Positions 29,059 to 29,146 of a stretch of DNA of 29,146 nt are shown here, piece by piece. Origin of the DNA: Linderina pennispora (lineage: Eukaryota; Kickxellomycota; Kickxellomycetes; Kickxellales; Kickxellaceae); the NCBI RefSeq assembly GCF_002104995.1, contig NW_024468374.1, positions 1 through 29,146 of the forward strand. The letters run 5' to 3'. Position 1 is the stretch's first letter; each line of letters opens with the position of its first letter. Both the position numbers and the translations under genes were made by a program. The notes below the pieces were generated by a model. The model worked only from the letters and a program-made list of their open reading frames with translations. It did not search any database and was not told where the DNA came from.

Positions 29059-29146
29059 TTAAGAGTGATGGTCGCGGCGCTTCTTGTGCTTCTGCGAGCA
29101 CTCCCTGCAGAACCACTGGCCTTTGGGCGGCGCCTTCAAGTCAACA
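29059..29146 (-). CDS. ING-family PHD finger protein, C-terminal end (truncated by window edge)
   Basis: The last 28 codons on the minus strand read VDLKAPPKGQWFCRECSQ followed by a basic tail KHKKRRDHHS and TAA at 29059-29061. The 'P-x-G-x-W-[FY]-C-x-x-C' ending plus a short Lys/Arg tail is that of ING/Yng2/Pho23 PHD fingers, which read H3K4me3 within histone acetyltransferase or deacetylase complexes. The other zinc ligands lie beyond the edge, so the exact ING member cannot be told. It is convergent with the PAS gene, 107 bases apart. Confidence 0.75.
   Translation of the reverse strand, partial: VDLKAPPKGQWFCRECSQKHKKRRDHHS

Noticed and set aside
1-29146. tRNA, rRNA, CRISPR array, transposon or virus-like gene
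   Set aside because: I looked for T-loop-like GTTCGA motifs, direct-repeat arrays, long terminal inverted repeats and transposase or polymerase motifs and found none that hold up by eye.

Overview
The window looks like nuclear DNA from an early-diverging fungus. It has eukaryotic housekeeping genes (CCT zeta, the PP2A A subunit, Sqt1/AAMP, Sec39/NBAS, CDK11), a Ste7-type MAP kinase kinase with the fungal docking motif, a GPI-anchored Ser/Thr-rich wall protein, and few short introns (about 75-130 nt) with GTAxGT-like donors; one has a perfect TACTAAC branch point. My best guess is Kickxellomycotina (Coemansia/Linderina-like). That is inference from gene style and was not tested by search.

Layout. 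1-382: 5' part of a minus-strand Sec39/NBAS gene, running off the left edge, with a probable 5'-UTR intron. 543-827: small hypothetical gene. 1285-3195: minus-strand F-box/LRR-like gene broken by three +1 shifts. 3359-4430: two weak small candidates. 4878-6000 (-): MAPK-type dual-specificity phosphatase with one +1 shift. 6813-8438 (-): CCT6. 8772-9968 (+): Sqt1/AAMP, divergent from CCT6. 10174-12087 (+): PP2A scaffold subunit, two exons. 12330-14300: AT-richer stretch with a spliced-looking remnant and a degenerate RCC1-like gene. 14515-14715 (-): 66-residue protein behind a clear TATA box. 15799-16828 (-): CDK11 (PITSLRE) kinase with one +1 shift in a seven-base run. 18287-19531 (+): secreted, GPI-anchored double-psi-barrel protein. 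19932-21088 (+): Ste7-like MAPKK, two exons. 21417-22664 (+): multi-pass membrane protein. 22795-25137 (-): PH-C2-RasGAP. 26604-28951 (+): PAS-domain protein, three exons and five +1 shifts. 29059-29146 (-): C-terminal end of an ING-family PHD finger protein.

Many of the genes belong to signalling: RasGAP, MAPKK, dual-specificity phosphatase, CDK11, PP2A scaffold and a PAS sensor. They are separately promoted genes rather than an operon-like unit, and I see no proof that the proximity is functional.

The most striking global pattern is ten reading-frame breaks in four otherwise well-preserved genes. Every one has the same sign (one extra base in the coding strand), and each can be relieved by removing one base from a run of two to seven identical bases. 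Uncorrected insertion errors in the assembly are the simplest explanation. No tRNA, rRNA, CRISPR array or transposon was recognised. One structured non-coding RNA candidate lies upstream of the MAPKK gene.
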